Positions 27,495 to 37,220 of a DNA stretch of 64,000 nt are shown here, one piece after another (position 1 is the stretch's first letter; the number at the start of each line of letters is the position of its first letter). The position numbers and the translations under genes are program-made. The DNA comes from Sphingomonas cannabina (lineage in GTDB: Bacteria; Pseudomonadota; Alphaproteobacteria; Sphingomonadales; Sphingomonadaceae). The notes beneath the pieces were generated by a model, which worked only from the letters and a program-made list of their open reading frames with translations, had not been told where the DNA came from and did not search any database. The DNA is taken from contig NZ_CP090059.1 of NCBI RefSeq assembly GCF_021391395.1, forward strand, positions 4,015,001-4,079,000. The letters run 5' to 3'.

Positions 27495-27551
27495 TCAGCG
27501 GCGCGTCTCCCGAACGAACTGAACCGACCCCATTGCTGAACCATGAGACAT
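27495..27551 (-). CDS. Candidate 18-aa peptide gene with an exceptionally strong ribosome binding site
   Basis: The minus strand reads ATG at 27551 to TGA at 27495 and encodes MSHGSAMGSVQFVRETRR. The start codon sits seven bases after GGAGG in a 14-nt exact complement to the 16S rRNA 3' tail. The locus also has a hairpin just upstream of the ribosome site, another hairpin downstream and an intrinsic terminator, so it looks like a self-contained short transcript. It is too short for domain recognition. It may be a functional micropeptide, a leader peptide, or a translated small RNA. Confidence 0.5.
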   Translation of the reverse strand: MSHGSAMGSVQFVRETRR

Positions 27552-27552
27552 C

Positions 27553-27566
27553 GGATCACCTCCTTT
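27553..27566 (-). promoter_or_regulatory. 14-nt perfect Shine-Dalgarno sequence
   Basis: The minus strand reads AAAGGAGGTGATCC, complementary over its full length to the 3' end of 16S rRNA (GGATCACCTCCTTT). Spacing from GGAGG to the ATG at 27551 is seven bases, which is ideal. Ordinary genes in this window have 4-6 matching bases. A GTGCCT/AGGCAC hairpin with a TGCC loop (27583-27598) lies 16 nt further upstream and could gate access. Confidence 0.7.
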
Positions 27567-27666
27567 CGCTTGTTAAGACGATGTGCCTTGCCAGGCACGC
27601 TCCCTATGTGAATCACGCGAGTCGCGCATTCAAGTCTTGTAATGCATCGCGTTTTCGACGATTCTC

Positions 27667-27954
27667 TCACGTCTGCCGTTCGCGGCCGAATATGCTGCGA
27701 AGCTCGTCTTTCGCGTCCTCCAGAATCCGCTTCTGCTTGGCATCGAGCCCCGCGCCGGCGCGGTTGATGTAGAAGGTCAGCATCGACATCGCCGACCGGA
27801 ACGGCTCGCTCTTGCGCCGCCTGCTGTGTTCGGCCGAGCGCTTCAGCGATTGCGCGATCTTCCGGGGATCGTGCAGCGTAAACACGTCGCGGTCGAGGTC
27901 GAGCGCATCGGAATGCTCGGTCACCTCGTGCGACCATTTCCTCTTCGCGGCCAT
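27667..27954 (-). CDS. DUF3175 domain protein
   Basis: The 95-aa protein is a full DUF3175 domain: KWSHEVTEHSDALDLDRDVF, then DPRKIAQSLKRSAEHSRRRK, FRSAMSMLTFYINRAG and a C-terminal helix with KDELRSIFGRE. Function is unknown; it is small, charged and lacks a signal peptide. The gene upstream (27958-28107) ends three bases before its ATG, so the two are cotranscribed. Confidence 0.85.
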   Translation of the reverse strand: MAAKRKWSHEVTEHSDALDLDRDVFTLHDPRKIAQSLKRSAEHSRRRKSEPFRSAMSMLTFYINRAGAGLDAKQKRILEDAKDELRSIFGRERQT

Positions 27955-27957
27955 GGC

Positions 27958-28107
27958 TCAATGCCTCTTGAAATACTGCACCTCGCGCTCGTGCTTCTCC
28001 GCGCCCTCGCGCGTCGAGAAGGTGCCGAGGTTGCGGCGCTTGTGCGTCCGGGGATCGACCTTGCGCGAATAGAGGCGGTATTCGCCCGATTTCAGCTTGC
28101 GGATCAT
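27958..28107 (-). CDS. Small basic conserved hypothetical protein, 49 aa
   Basis: The ORF starts MIRKLKSGEYRLYSRKVDPR, continues THKRRNLGTFSTREGAEKHE and ends EVQYFKRH before a TGA. It is rich in Lys, Arg and Tyr, like small nucleic-acid-associated proteins. The stop is separated from the DUF3175 start by three bases, giving a two-gene operon with the same order and orientation. I believe similar small proteins accompany DUF3175 in other alphaproteobacteria, but could not search. Confidence 0.7.
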   Translation of the reverse strand: MIRKLKSGEYRLYSRKVDPRTHKRRNLGTFSTREGAEKHEREVQYFKRH

Positions 28108-28147
28108 CGGCTGTCTCCTCGCGCGCATCAACGCATGGGCGCCGCGA

Positions 28148-28645
28148 TCAGCTTCGGCAGTCCTCGATCACGCGCAGAATCTCGGGCCAGGCCGGGATCA
28201 CCAGCGGCTGGGCGGCCACGCCCTGGACGATGAAGCGCCCGCGGCTGAACCCGATCGCGTCGAGCAGCGGATCGCGCGCCGGCAGCACCGCGCTGCCGCC
28301 GCCGTTGGCGGTGGCCAGCGTCTGCGACCGGCTGGTGGTGCGGATGGCCATCGTCGCCCCGTCGGGCACCGCGCGGGTCAGCGTGACGCGGCGATCGCTC
28401 CCGCAGGCAATGGTGAACACCGGCGCGCCGGCCGGTCCGAAGGTCGCCACCCCGCCGGCATAGCGCCAGTCCCCCGGCGTCAGCGGCCAGTCGCGCCAGT
28501 CGCTCGAGACCGGCGGAGGCGGCGGCGCGGGCGTCGCCACCGGCGCCGGCCGCGGCGGAGGCGGCGCGGGCGGCGGCGTGGTGGAGGGAATGCAGCCGGC
28601 GAGGGTGCCGAGCATCAGCGCGGCGAGGAGCGGACGAGTACGCAT
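28148..28645 (-). CDS. Putative lipoprotein with Pro-rich linker
   Basis: The 165-aa product has a signal peptide with lipobox LAGC (MRTRPLLAALMLGTLAGC), a very Pro-rich linker (residues 22-47), and a C-terminal beta domain of about 115 residues (DWPLTPGDWRYAGGVATFGP; GFSRGRFIVQGVAAQPLVIP). The linker suggests that the domain is held away from the membrane. I do not recognise a named family. It lies upstream of the DUF3175 operon on the same strand, 40 bp away. Confidence 0.75.
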   Translation of the reverse strand: MRTRPLLAALMLGTLAGCIPSTTPPPAPPPPRPAPVATPAPPPPPVSSDWRDWPLTPGDWRYAGGVATFGPAGAPVFTIACGSDRRVTLTRAVPDGATMAIRTTSRSQTLATANGGGSAVLPARDPLLDAIGFSRGRFIVQGVAAQPLVIPAWPEILRVIEDCRS

Positions 28646-28704
28646 TGCCGCACCTTATGGGCGAAGCCGCCGTCCGCCTCAACCGCCGTCGGGACCGGCG
28701 TGCA

Positions 28705-29445
28705 TCAGACCATCGTCAGCCCGCCGTCGACGGCATATTGCGCGCCGGTGACATAGCTGGCCTCGTCCGAGAGCAGGAACAATGCGACCGCGGCCGCCTC
28801 TTCGGCCGAACCCACCCGCCCGAGCGCGGTGCGGCCGGTCACGTCCGCCTCGAAGCTCTTGCGCACGTCCCCGGGCATGAAATCGCGGAAGGCGGTATCG
28901 ATCGGACCAGGCACCAGCGCGTTCACCCGCACGCCCCGTGGCGCGAGCGCCGACGCCCAGCAGCGGCTGAGCGAGATCAGCGCGCCCTTGGTAGCGGCAT
29001 AGACGCTCGCCATCGCCGCGCCTTCGTAGGTCGAGGTCGAGGAGGTGACGACCACCGACGCCCCGTCATTCAGCACACCGCTCAGCGCCGCGAGCTGGAG
29101 CACCGGCCCGCGCACGTTGGCGTTCATCATCCGGTCGAAGAAGCCGGCGTCGACATCCTCGACCGGCGAGACATCGGCATAGCCGGCGTTGAGCCACAGT
29201 CCGTCGAGCCGTACGCCGCGCTGCACCGCTTCCAGAAGCCGGCGGCCGGTGTCTGGATCGGCGGCGTCGTCACGAACGAGCTGCACGCTCTCCGGCAGCA
29301 GCTTGCGACATTGCTCCAGCCGATCCGGGTTGCGGCCGGTCACGATTAGCTCGGCGCCTTCCTCGGCCAGCCGGCGCGCGCCTGCCAGGCCGATCCCGCT
29401 GGTGCCGCCGGTGATCAGGATGCGCCTACCGCCAAATCTGGCCAT
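28705..29445 (-). CDS. SDR family oxidoreductase
   Basis: The 246-aa classical SDR has ILITGGTSGIGLAGARRLAE at the cofactor site, VTGRNPD after beta 2 (Arg favours NADPH), LNAGYADVSPVED in place of the more usual NNAG, catalytic Ser in VVTSSTSTYEG, and YAATKGALI with the Tyr-Lys pair. It ends with ASYVTGAQYAVDGGLTMV. Substrate unknown. It stands alone, 76 bp from the uvrB stop. Confidence 0.9.
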   Translation of the reverse strand: MARFGGRRILITGGTSGIGLAGARRLAEEGAELIVTGRNPDRLEQCRKLLPESVQLVRDDAADPDTGRRLLEAVQRGVRLDGLWLNAGYADVSPVEDVDAGFFDRMMNANVRGPVLQLAALSGVLNDGASVVVTSSTSTYEGAAMASVYAATKGALISLSRCWASALAPRGVRVNALVPGPIDTAFRDFMPGDVRKSFEADVTGRTALGRVGSAEEAAAVALFLLSDEASYVTGAQYAVDGGLTMV

Positions 29446-29521
29446 CTACGGTCTCCCAGCCTCGACTGATGGTCGCCGCACGTTCCGAAGAGGTTGATGC
29501 CCAGAACGCCGCGGAAGGAGG

Positions 29522-31711
<2,190 letters not shown>

Positions 31712-31779
31712 GGGGACGATATAGGGCGACGACGTTCGGCAGCAATCGACCAATCAGCAGGACCGCACGCGCCGGCCGT

Positions 31780-32202
31780 TCACTCCTTCAGCTCGGAGAA
31801 ATCATCCGGGATCGGCGGATAGATCACCGGCTTGTCGCCATAGCGCGCCTTCAACATCACCTCGCGGCGATCATGAATATCGCGCAGCACATCGACTTCG
31901 TCAGGAAATTTGAAGCGTACGTCGAACTTGCCGCCTTCAATCTCATATTCCATTACAGCCCAGCGCTTGTCAGTATCCTCGGCATACCAGGCATCGAAGA
32001 TAAGATCGCAAAGACGCGATTCGCCAATTTCGAAATCGCGTACGACGCTACCTTCGTCCTTATACACGCTTGGCCGGACCCATCCCTCGCCTATTTCGAC
32101 GTAGAGGAATGTCCCGTTGGGATTCCCACCAACGATCTCAGCCAGTTCAGCGCCTATGTCCGCGAACATCGGCCCGAGGATCTCATATTTATCTTTTGCC
32201 AT
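31780..32202 (-). CDS. Immunity protein, YezG (DUF600)-like
   Basis: The 140-aa acidic cytoplasmic protein (MAKDKYEILGPMFADIGAEL) matches the YezG/DUF600 layout: GWVRPSVYKDEGSVVRDFE, a helical ESRLCDLIFDAWYAEDTDKR segment, and WAVMEYEIEGGKFDVRFKFP. In Bacillus subtilis YezG neutralises the nuclease toxin YeeF, whose C-terminal domain is of the same type as the upstream gene here. Its ATG lies 14 nt inside the 3' end of the toxin gene, so both are translated together. Base composition is visibly lower in GC than the flanks, a sign of transfer. Confidence 0.75.
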   Translation of the reverse strand: MAKDKYEILGPMFADIGAELAEIVGGNPNGTFLYVEIGEGWVRPSVYKDEGSVVRDFEIGESRLCDLIFDAWYAEDTDKRWAVMEYEIEGGKFDVRFKFPDEVDVLRDIHDRREVMLKARYGDKPVIYPPIPDDFSELKE

Positions 32203-33211
32203 TGGATCGCCGTTCCGCCTCGTTCGGGAATTCCTGAAACCGCCTCTTACCGTCGACGTACCAGGTGATGCGGATTCGATCCGGCCGCGTCGAGAAGTCT
32301 GTATAATGAGGCACGATGTCGACGAAGACGCGGTGCTTGTTCTGCAGTTCCCTTGCCCAGTCGTTTTCAAGAGCGCGATAGCCGCCGCGGTTGAAATTCC
32401 TATCCTGGGCAAAGTGGTTGAACTTGTCGCTAGGGCCATTGAAGCGAACAGCGATGTAATGACCGCCATCGTCGCCCCGGCGGCGATCCTGACCGCCAGC
32501 TTGCGCCTGATTGTACCGCGATCGTTGCCCCCGAGCGTCAAGTGACAATTCTCCTCTAATCCGCCGTGTCCGCACGATCGGGTCGATCTGGAAATCATAG
32601 CCGTTCTTCCTTACTGCTCGCCAATTCGTATCGAGCAATTGGCTTGCAAGCGTCGGCGGACGGGCGGGATCGGGCGGCAACCGCCTGCCGTGCGTGTCCG
32701 CGTAATAGAACAGCGCTAGGGTCTTGTTTTTGGCCTCCCGACCGGCGTCCAGAAACGCCTGATGCGGTAGCTTGATCAGCTGACCGACGCGCAGCGGCCG
32801 ATCGGCACGGATGCCATTCAGCCAAGCCAGATCCGCAACGGTGACCCCTTTCCGCTTCGCGGCGATACTCGTCAGCGTCTCCCCACGCCGCACCACATGG
32901 ATCGAGTGATTGCGCGGGTTAAGGGGATCGCGCGGATTTAAAGCAGCCCATACCTGAGGCGCTGCCCTTGTGCTCGACCGCGACGAAGCGGCCGCTCGAT
33001 CACCCGCACCCGGCTGGTCATCCGTCAGAGACGCCCCGTTTCCCTCGCCGACGTAGATGCCCCCTCCGGCGAAGGTGAACCGCCCGTCCTCAGGATCGTG
33101 CCAATGGTTATATTTTCTCTCGACCCGCCAGGTTCGCCGGCCGGTACGCAGATATGTCTCGAAACTTGCTGCAGGAATTCTGGTCCGCTCGCTAGTGGCG
33201 CCGCCGCGCAT
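32189..33211 (-). CDS. LysM-domain toxin with C-terminal DNA/RNA nonspecific endonuclease
   Basis: The 340-aa protein has three parts: an N-terminal module with KYNHWHDPEDGRFTF (31-47), seen in other alphaproteobacterial polymorphic toxins; a LysM domain (about 104-148, VVRRGETLTSIAAKRKGVTV) for peptidoglycan binding; and a C-terminal nuclease (about 211-335) of the Endonuclease_NS_2 type found in YeeF, with GGQDRRRGDDGGHYIAVRF (candidate catalytic His251) and GGYRALENDWARELQ. I use the ATG at 33211 because gggagg lies eight bases upstream; a TTG at 33232 is also in frame. No signal peptide, RHS, PAAR or T6SS gene is nearby, so the export route is unclear. A SOS box lies 46 bp upstream. Confidence 0.75.
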   Translation of the reverse strand: MRGGATSERTRIPAASFETYLRTGRRTWRVERKYNHWHDPEDGRFTFAGGGIYVGEGNGASLTDDQPGAGDRAAASSRSSTRAAPQVWAALNPRDPLNPRNHSIHVVRRGETLTSIAAKRKGVTVADLAWLNGIRADRPLRVGQLIKLPHQAFLDAGREAKNKTLALFYYADTHGRRLPPDPARPPTLASQLLDTNWRAVRKNGYDFQIDPIVRTRRIRGELSLDARGQRSRYNQAQAGGQDRRRGDDGGHYIAVRFNGPSDKFNHFAQDRNFNRGGYRALENDWARELQNKHRVFVDIVPHYTDFSTRPDRIRITWYVDGKRRFQEFPNEAERRSNGKR

Positions 33212-33257
33212 CCGTTCCGCCTCCCCCGTCAAGATTGATTCGGTAGCAGAACATTAA

Positions 33258-33272
33258 GAACAAACCAAGAAC
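33258..33272 (-). promoter_or_regulatory. Alphaproteobacterial LexA (SOS) box GTTC-N7-GTTC
   Basis: The minus strand reads GTTC-TTGGTTT-GTTC, an exact match to the GTTC-N7-GTTC consensus recognised by alphaproteobacterial LexA. It lies 46 bp upstream of the toxin ATG, a normal place for repression. A third GTTC lies 6 nt further in (33249-33252). The divergent DUF3617 gene starts 95 bp away and could also be affected. Confidence 0.6.
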
Positions 33273-33367
33273 AAATATCCGCACCTGATCTCACTTGAGT
33301 TGTCATACATCCCCGCTAAGCTCCTGAACCGGGAGGGGGCATCCAAGCCTGAACAGGGAGTATGCCA

Positions 33368-33922
33368 ATGAAGCGTGCCATCATTCTCGCGGTGCTTCCG
33401 CTCGCCGCGTGCAATCAGGGGCCGTCGGTCTCCGCGACCAACGCCACTGCCGAGGAAGTCGCGGCCAAGGTCGATGCGGCCGGCGGCGGCGCGATGATGT
33501 CGCCGGGGCAGTGGCAGGGCACGGTCGCGATCAGCGACGTGAAGGTGCCGGGAATGCCCGCCGCGGCGGCCGAACAGGTCAAGGCGTCGATGAGCAAGGC
33601 GCAGAGCTTCACCACCTGCCTCACCGCCGAGGACGCCAAGCAGCCCAAGGGCAATTTCTTCGGCGGCGACCAGAGCGGCCAGTGCAAGTACGACCACTTC
33701 ACCATGTCGGGCGGCAACATCGATGCGGTCCAGACCTGCACGGTCGCCGGCGTCCAGCGCAAGATGACGATGAAGGGCAACTACAGCCCCGATTCCTACA
33801 AGATCGCGGTCACCTCCACCGGCCAGGGCGGCGGCGGCAATCCGATGGGCAACATGGAAATGACCATGACCATGGAGGCCAAGCGCACCGGCGAATGCAC
33901 CGCCGCCCCCAAAGCAGGCTGA
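33368..33922 (+). CDS. DUF3617 family putative lipoprotein
   Basis: The 184-aa product starts MKRAIILAVLPLAACNQGPS with lipobox LAAC, so it should be a lipoprotein. The rest is DUF3617: SPGQWQGTVAISDVKVPGMP, FTTCLTAEDAKQPKGNFFGG, a QCKYDHFTMSGGNIDAVQTC pair of Cys, and a closing antiparallel sheet with MTMTMEAKRTGECT. I prefer the ATG at 33368, seven bases after gggag, to the one at 33362. Function is unknown; the family is abundant in sphingomonads. Confidence 0.85.
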   Translation: MKRAIILAVLPLAACNQGPSVSATNATAEEVAAKVDAAGGGAMMSPGQWQGTVAISDVKVPGMPAAAAEQVKASMSKAQSFTTCLTAEDAKQPKGNFFGGDQSGQCKYDHFTMSGGNIDAVQTCTVAGVQRKMTMKGNYSPDSYKIAVTSTGQGGGGNPMGNMEMTMTMEAKRTGECTAAPKAG

Positions 33923-33949
33923 AGCGGACATCACCTTTCCGCAGTTCGA

Positions 33950-33978
33950 GCGGCGCCGGTCCCATCGGCCGGCGCCGC
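33950..33978 (+). terminator. GC-rich hairpin after DUF3617 gene
   Basis: gcggcgccgg and ccggcgccgc form a perfect 10-bp stem with a 9-nt loop, 27 bp after the DUF3617 stop. The downstream sequence cgactgtttcgcc is only weakly T-rich, so it may be an intrinsic terminator or a stability hairpin; it also lies between two convergent genes. Confidence 0.5.
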
Positions 33979-34002
33979 GACTGTTTCGCCGGGCGAACGG
34001 CG

Positions 34003-34458
34003 CTAGAGAATCCGCCGGTAGGCGATCCGCTGCATCACCCAGCCGATCGCAGCGGCGGCGAGCGCGACGATCAGGCTGGTCGCGACCGCGCTCACGATCC
34101 GGTAGGTGAAGGTCGCCGCGTCGTTCGCTGGGGCGCCGAACATCCCGAACCCCCAGGTCTGGCCGGCGCTGAACAGCACCAGCGCGATTCCGCCGCCTGT
34201 CGCCGCGGCGGTCCATGGGCCGCGGCGGCCGGCGATGTGGAGCGCCACCCACACCGGCCCCGCGACCGCGACGATCGCCAGCATCGAGAACACCGCGCCG
34301 ACCAGCCAGCCGAGCAGCAGCGCGCCAAGGCCCGCACGTCCGCCCGCCGCGACCAGCGCTGCCGCGACCAGACCGGACAAGGCTCCGCCCGCGCCGAGTG
34401 CCAAACCCGCCCGGTCGATCGTCGTCACATAAAAGGCGCTGCTTCCTGCCTCGGGCAC
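34003..34458 (-). CDS. Hypothetical four-helix membrane protein
   Basis: The approximately 151-aa product is highly hydrophobic with about four membrane helices (LVAAALVAAGGRAGLGALLL; SMLAIVAVAGPVWVALHIAG; ALVLFSAGQTWGFGMFG; VATSLIVALAAAAIGWVM). No family is recognised. The start is uncertain: the GTG at 34458 has ggaagggg nearby, and a second GTG at 34428 is also possible. It lies between DUF3617 (convergent) and the MBL-fold hydrolase gene upstream on the same strand. Confidence 0.6.
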   Translation of the reverse strand: MPEAGSSAFYVTTIDRAGLALGAGGALSGLVAAALVAAGGRAGLGALLLGWLVGAVFSMLAIVAVAGPVWVALHIAGRRGPWTAAATGGGIALVLFSAGQTWGFGMFGAPANDAATFTYRIVSAVATSLIVALAAAAIGWVMQRIAYRRIL

Positions 34459-34511
34459 ACCCCTTCCCCCGGCGCGCTTCCTAACAGGCGCCGGGCGGCG
34501 CGCAAACAGGT

Positions 34512-35651
34512 TCAGCGCAGTGCGCGGACTGCCGGCGTATCGAGGCACCGGAGCAGCGCGTCGCGCGATATCGCCGGTGCGGATGGGCGCGTGGAGAGCG
34601 GCGGTATCGTTCGCGGCGCGCCGATCGGCATGGCATGAAAGCCCTCGAGGCCGGCGCAGCGCATCGTGGCGGCGAGCAGCTTCGGCGGCGTGTCCCTTGC
34701 GTCGTAGGACAGCCGGAATGTCCCCCAATGCACGCCGATCGCGTTCGCAGCGCCAAGGCGTCGGAACACCTCCACCGCATCGACCGGCCCGATATGGCTT
34801 CCCGAGGCCATCTGTCCCGCCTCGAAGCGGAACGCGCCGATCGGGATCAGCGCCAGGCGTACCGGCCCCAGCCGCGCCGCGTCGTCCGCCCAGCCGAGAT
34901 CGCCCGCTCCGGTATCGCCCGCGAAGAACAGGTTGCCGCCCGGCAGCCGCACCACGAAGCTCGACCACAATGCCCGGTTGCGATCAGCGAACCAGCGCGA
35001 ATCCCAATGATGGCTGCGCGTCACCACCACTTCGACGCCGGGCTTCACCGCCACGCGCCCGCCCCAGTCGAGCGCCTTGGCGGGAAAGCCCATCACCGCG
35101 TCGTTGCCCAGGCTGGTGACGATGATCGGCCGGTCGCGCTCCCACAGCCGCCGGAGCGTCGCCAGGTCGAGATGGTCGTAATGGTTGTGGCTGACGAGAA
35201 CGAGGTCGATCTTCGGCAGGTCCTCGAAGCGGATGCCGGGCGCCGCCACCCGCCGCGGCCCGAAGCCCAGCGGCCCGACCGTGTCGCTCCACACCGGATC
35301 GGTGAGGATGTTGAGCCCCTCCGTCTGCACGAGCACCGTCGCATGGCCGACCCAGGTCGCGACCATCGCCCTCCCCTCGACCCGAGGAGCGGGTTTCGAA
35401 GGGGCGATCGCAACGCGCGAAGGCCAGGCCGGCCGATCATCGCGGGTCAGGTAGCGCAGCGCAAATCCCGGTCCCGGCCGCACATCGTCCGCGCCATCGG
35501 GATTGAAGAACCGCTCTCCGTCGAAATGCCCGCTCGCGGGGCCGCGATAATAGATGTGGTCAAGGAAGCGGGGAACGATCGTGATCGCAAGACAGACCGC
35601 GACGATAAGCCACAGCACCGTGCCCGCGAGAAACCCGGCCAGGCGGCGCAT
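34512..35651 (-). CDS. MBL-fold metallo-hydrolase, NAPE-PLD-like, membrane-anchored
   Basis: The 379-aa protein has an N-terminal membrane anchor (residues 5-27, GFLAGTVLWLIVAVCLAITI) followed by a metallo-beta-lactamase fold with LVSHNHYDHLDLATL (about 153-165, HxHxDH ligands), RSHHWDSRWFADRNRALWSS, FFAGDTGAGDLGW and a C-terminal IGVHWGTFRLSYDARDTPP. The WVGHATVLVQTEGLNILTDP start and the W-S-D segment match NAPE-hydrolysing phospholipase D-like and UlaG-like enzymes. Substrate may be a phospholipid or a lactone. It is followed 3 bp upstream by the fumarase gene on the same strand. Confidence 0.88.
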   Translation of the reverse strand: MRRLAGFLAGTVLWLIVAVCLAITIVPRFLDHIYYRGPASGHFDGERFFNPDGADDVRPGPGFALRYLTRDDRPAWPSRVAIAPSKPAPRVEGRAMVATWVGHATVLVQTEGLNILTDPVWSDTVGPLGFGPRRVAAPGIRFEDLPKIDLVLVSHNHYDHLDLATLRRLWERDRPIIVTSLGNDAVMGFPAKALDWGGRVAVKPGVEVVVTRSHHWDSRWFADRNRALWSSFVVRLPGGNLFFAGDTGAGDLGWADDAARLGPVRLALIPIGAFRFEAGQMASGSHIGPVDAVEVFRRLGAANAIGVHWGTFRLSYDARDTPPKLLAATMRCAGLEGFHAMPIGAPRTIPPLSTRPSAPAISRDALLRCLDTPAVRALR

Positions 35652-35654
35652 GGC

Positions 35655-37175
35655 TCACGCCTTCTCCAGCAGCTTCTCCTTCGCGATCCTCTCCCGCCAT
35701 ACCAGCGGCGCGAGCTGGTGGACGTTGGCGCCCGTCGAATCCACCGCCACCGTCACCGGGAAATCCTGCACCTCGAACTCGTAGATCGCCTCCATGCCGA
35801 GGTCCTCGAAGCCGACCACCTTGCTGCCCTTGATCGCGCGCGCGACGAGATAGGCGGCGCCGCCCACCGCCATCAGATAGGCCGACTGATGGTCGCGGAT
35901 CGCCTCCACCGCCGCCGGTCCGCGTTCGGCCTTGCCGACCATCGCCAGCAGGCCCTGCTCCAGCATCATGCGGGTGAACTTGTCCATGCGCGTCGCGGTG
36001 GTTGGGCCGGCCGGGCCCACCACTTCCTCACCGACCGGATCGACCGGGCCGACGTAATAGATCACGCGGCCGCGGAACTCGACCGGCAGCGCCTCGCCGC
36101 GATCGAGCATGTCCTTGATCCGCTTGTGCGCCGCGTCGCGCCCGGTCAGCATCTTGCCGCTCAGGAGCAGCCGGTCGCCCTGCTTCCAGCCCTTCACCAC
36201 CTCCGGCGCCAGCGTGCCGAGGTCGACCCGCTTGGCCGCGCTGTCCGGTGCCCAGTCGACCTTGGGCCATTCGTCGAGCTTCGGCGCTTCCAGATAGGCC
36301 GGCCCCGATCCGTCGAGCACGAAATGCGCATGGCGGGTGGCGGCGCAATTGGGGATCATCGCCACCGGCTTCGACGCGGCATGGGTCGGCCAGTCGAGGA
36401 TCTTGACGTCGAGGATGGTCGAAAGCCCACCCAGCCCCTGCGCGCCGATGCCGAGCGCGTTGACCTTGTCATAGAGCTCGATCCTGAGCGCCTCGATATC
36501 GTTCTGGGCCCCGCGCGCCTTGAGCTGGCTCATGTCGATCGCGCCCATCAGGCTTTCCTTGGCGAGCAGCATCGCCTTCTCGGCCGTCCCGCCGATGCCG
36601 ATGCCGAGCATCCCCGGCGGGCACCAGCCGGCGCCCATCTGCGGCACCGTCTCCAGCACCCAGTCGACGATCGAATCCGACGGGTTCATCATCTTGAACT
36701 TGGACTTGTTCTCGCTGCCGCCGCCCTTGGCCGCGACGTCGACCGACACCTTCGCGCCCGGCACCATCTCGACGTGGAGCACCGACGGCGTGTTGTCGCG
36801 CGTGTTGCGGCGGGTGAAGGCCGGATCGGCGAGGATCGAGGCGCGCAGCTTGTTCTCGGGATGGAGGTAGGCGCGCCGCACGCCTTCGTCGATCACCTCC
36901 TGCAGGCTCCGGTCGCCGTCCAGCCGGCAGTCCTGCCCCCATTTCACGAACACGGTGACGATGCCGGTGTCCTGGCAAATCGGCCGATGCCCCTCGGCGC
37001 ACATCCGCGAGTTGGTCAGGATCTGCGCGATCGCATCCTTGGCGGCGGGCGACTGTTCGGCCTCATAGGCCGCGCCCAGCGCGCGGATGTAATCCATCGG
37101 GTGGTAGTAGCTGATGAACTGGAGCGCGTCGGCGACGCTCTCGATCAGGTCGGCGGGCTTGATGGTGACGGTCAT
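35655..37175 (-). CDS. Fumarate hydratase, class I (Fe-S)
   Basis: This TCA-cycle enzyme interconverts fumarate and malate with a [4Fe-4S] cluster. The 506-aa protein joins the two class I domains: an alpha part with LTNSRMCAEGHRPICQDTG and CPPGMLGIGIGGTAEKAMLL, and a beta part with VIYYVGPVDPVGEEVVGPAG, PTTATRMDKFTRMMLEQGLL and GGAAYLVARAIKGSKVVGFE. The cluster cysteines lie around residue 72-82, near 197 and 283. The ATG at 37175 gives the family length. Cells with a class I enzyme are usually oxygen-sensitive in this step, so a class II enzyme may exist elsewhere. Confidence 0.95.
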   Translation of the reverse strand: MTVTIKPADLIESVADALQFISYYHPMDYIRALGAAYEAEQSPAAKDAIAQILTNSRMCAEGHRPICQDTGIVTVFVKWGQDCRLDGDRSLQEVIDEGVRRAYLHPENKLRASILADPAFTRRNTRDNTPSVLHVEMVPGAKVSVDVAAKGGGSENKSKFKMMNPSDSIVDWVLETVPQMGAGWCPPGMLGIGIGGTAEKAMLLAKESLMGAIDMSQLKARGAQNDIEALRIELYDKVNALGIGAQGLGGLSTILDVKILDWPTHAASKPVAMIPNCAATRHAHFVLDGSGPAYLEAPKLDEWPKVDWAPDSAAKRVDLGTLAPEVVKGWKQGDRLLLSGKMLTGRDAAHKRIKDMLDRGEALPVEFRGRVIYYVGPVDPVGEEVVGPAGPTTATRMDKFTRMMLEQGLLAMVGKAERGPAAVEAIRDHQSAYLMAVGGAAYLVARAIKGSKVVGFEDLGMEAIYEFEVQDFPVTVAVDSTGANVHQLAPLVWRERIAKEKLLEKA

Positions 37176-37220
37176 GGCGGAGCCGCCACTAAGGCCCGCG
37201 CTCGGATGCCGCAACGTCTC

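Noticed and set aside
27549..27570. Fragment of 16S rRNA 3' end on the plus strand
   Set aside because: Only 15 nt match (GGATCACCTCCTTTC); the flanks are unrelated to 16S. Reading it as a Shine-Dalgarno for the minus-strand ORF explains it better, so I kept it as an SD and listed the decoy idea as an alternative.
31712..31780. SOS box in front of uvrB
   Set aside because: One GAAC-like half is present but its partner at N7 is missing.
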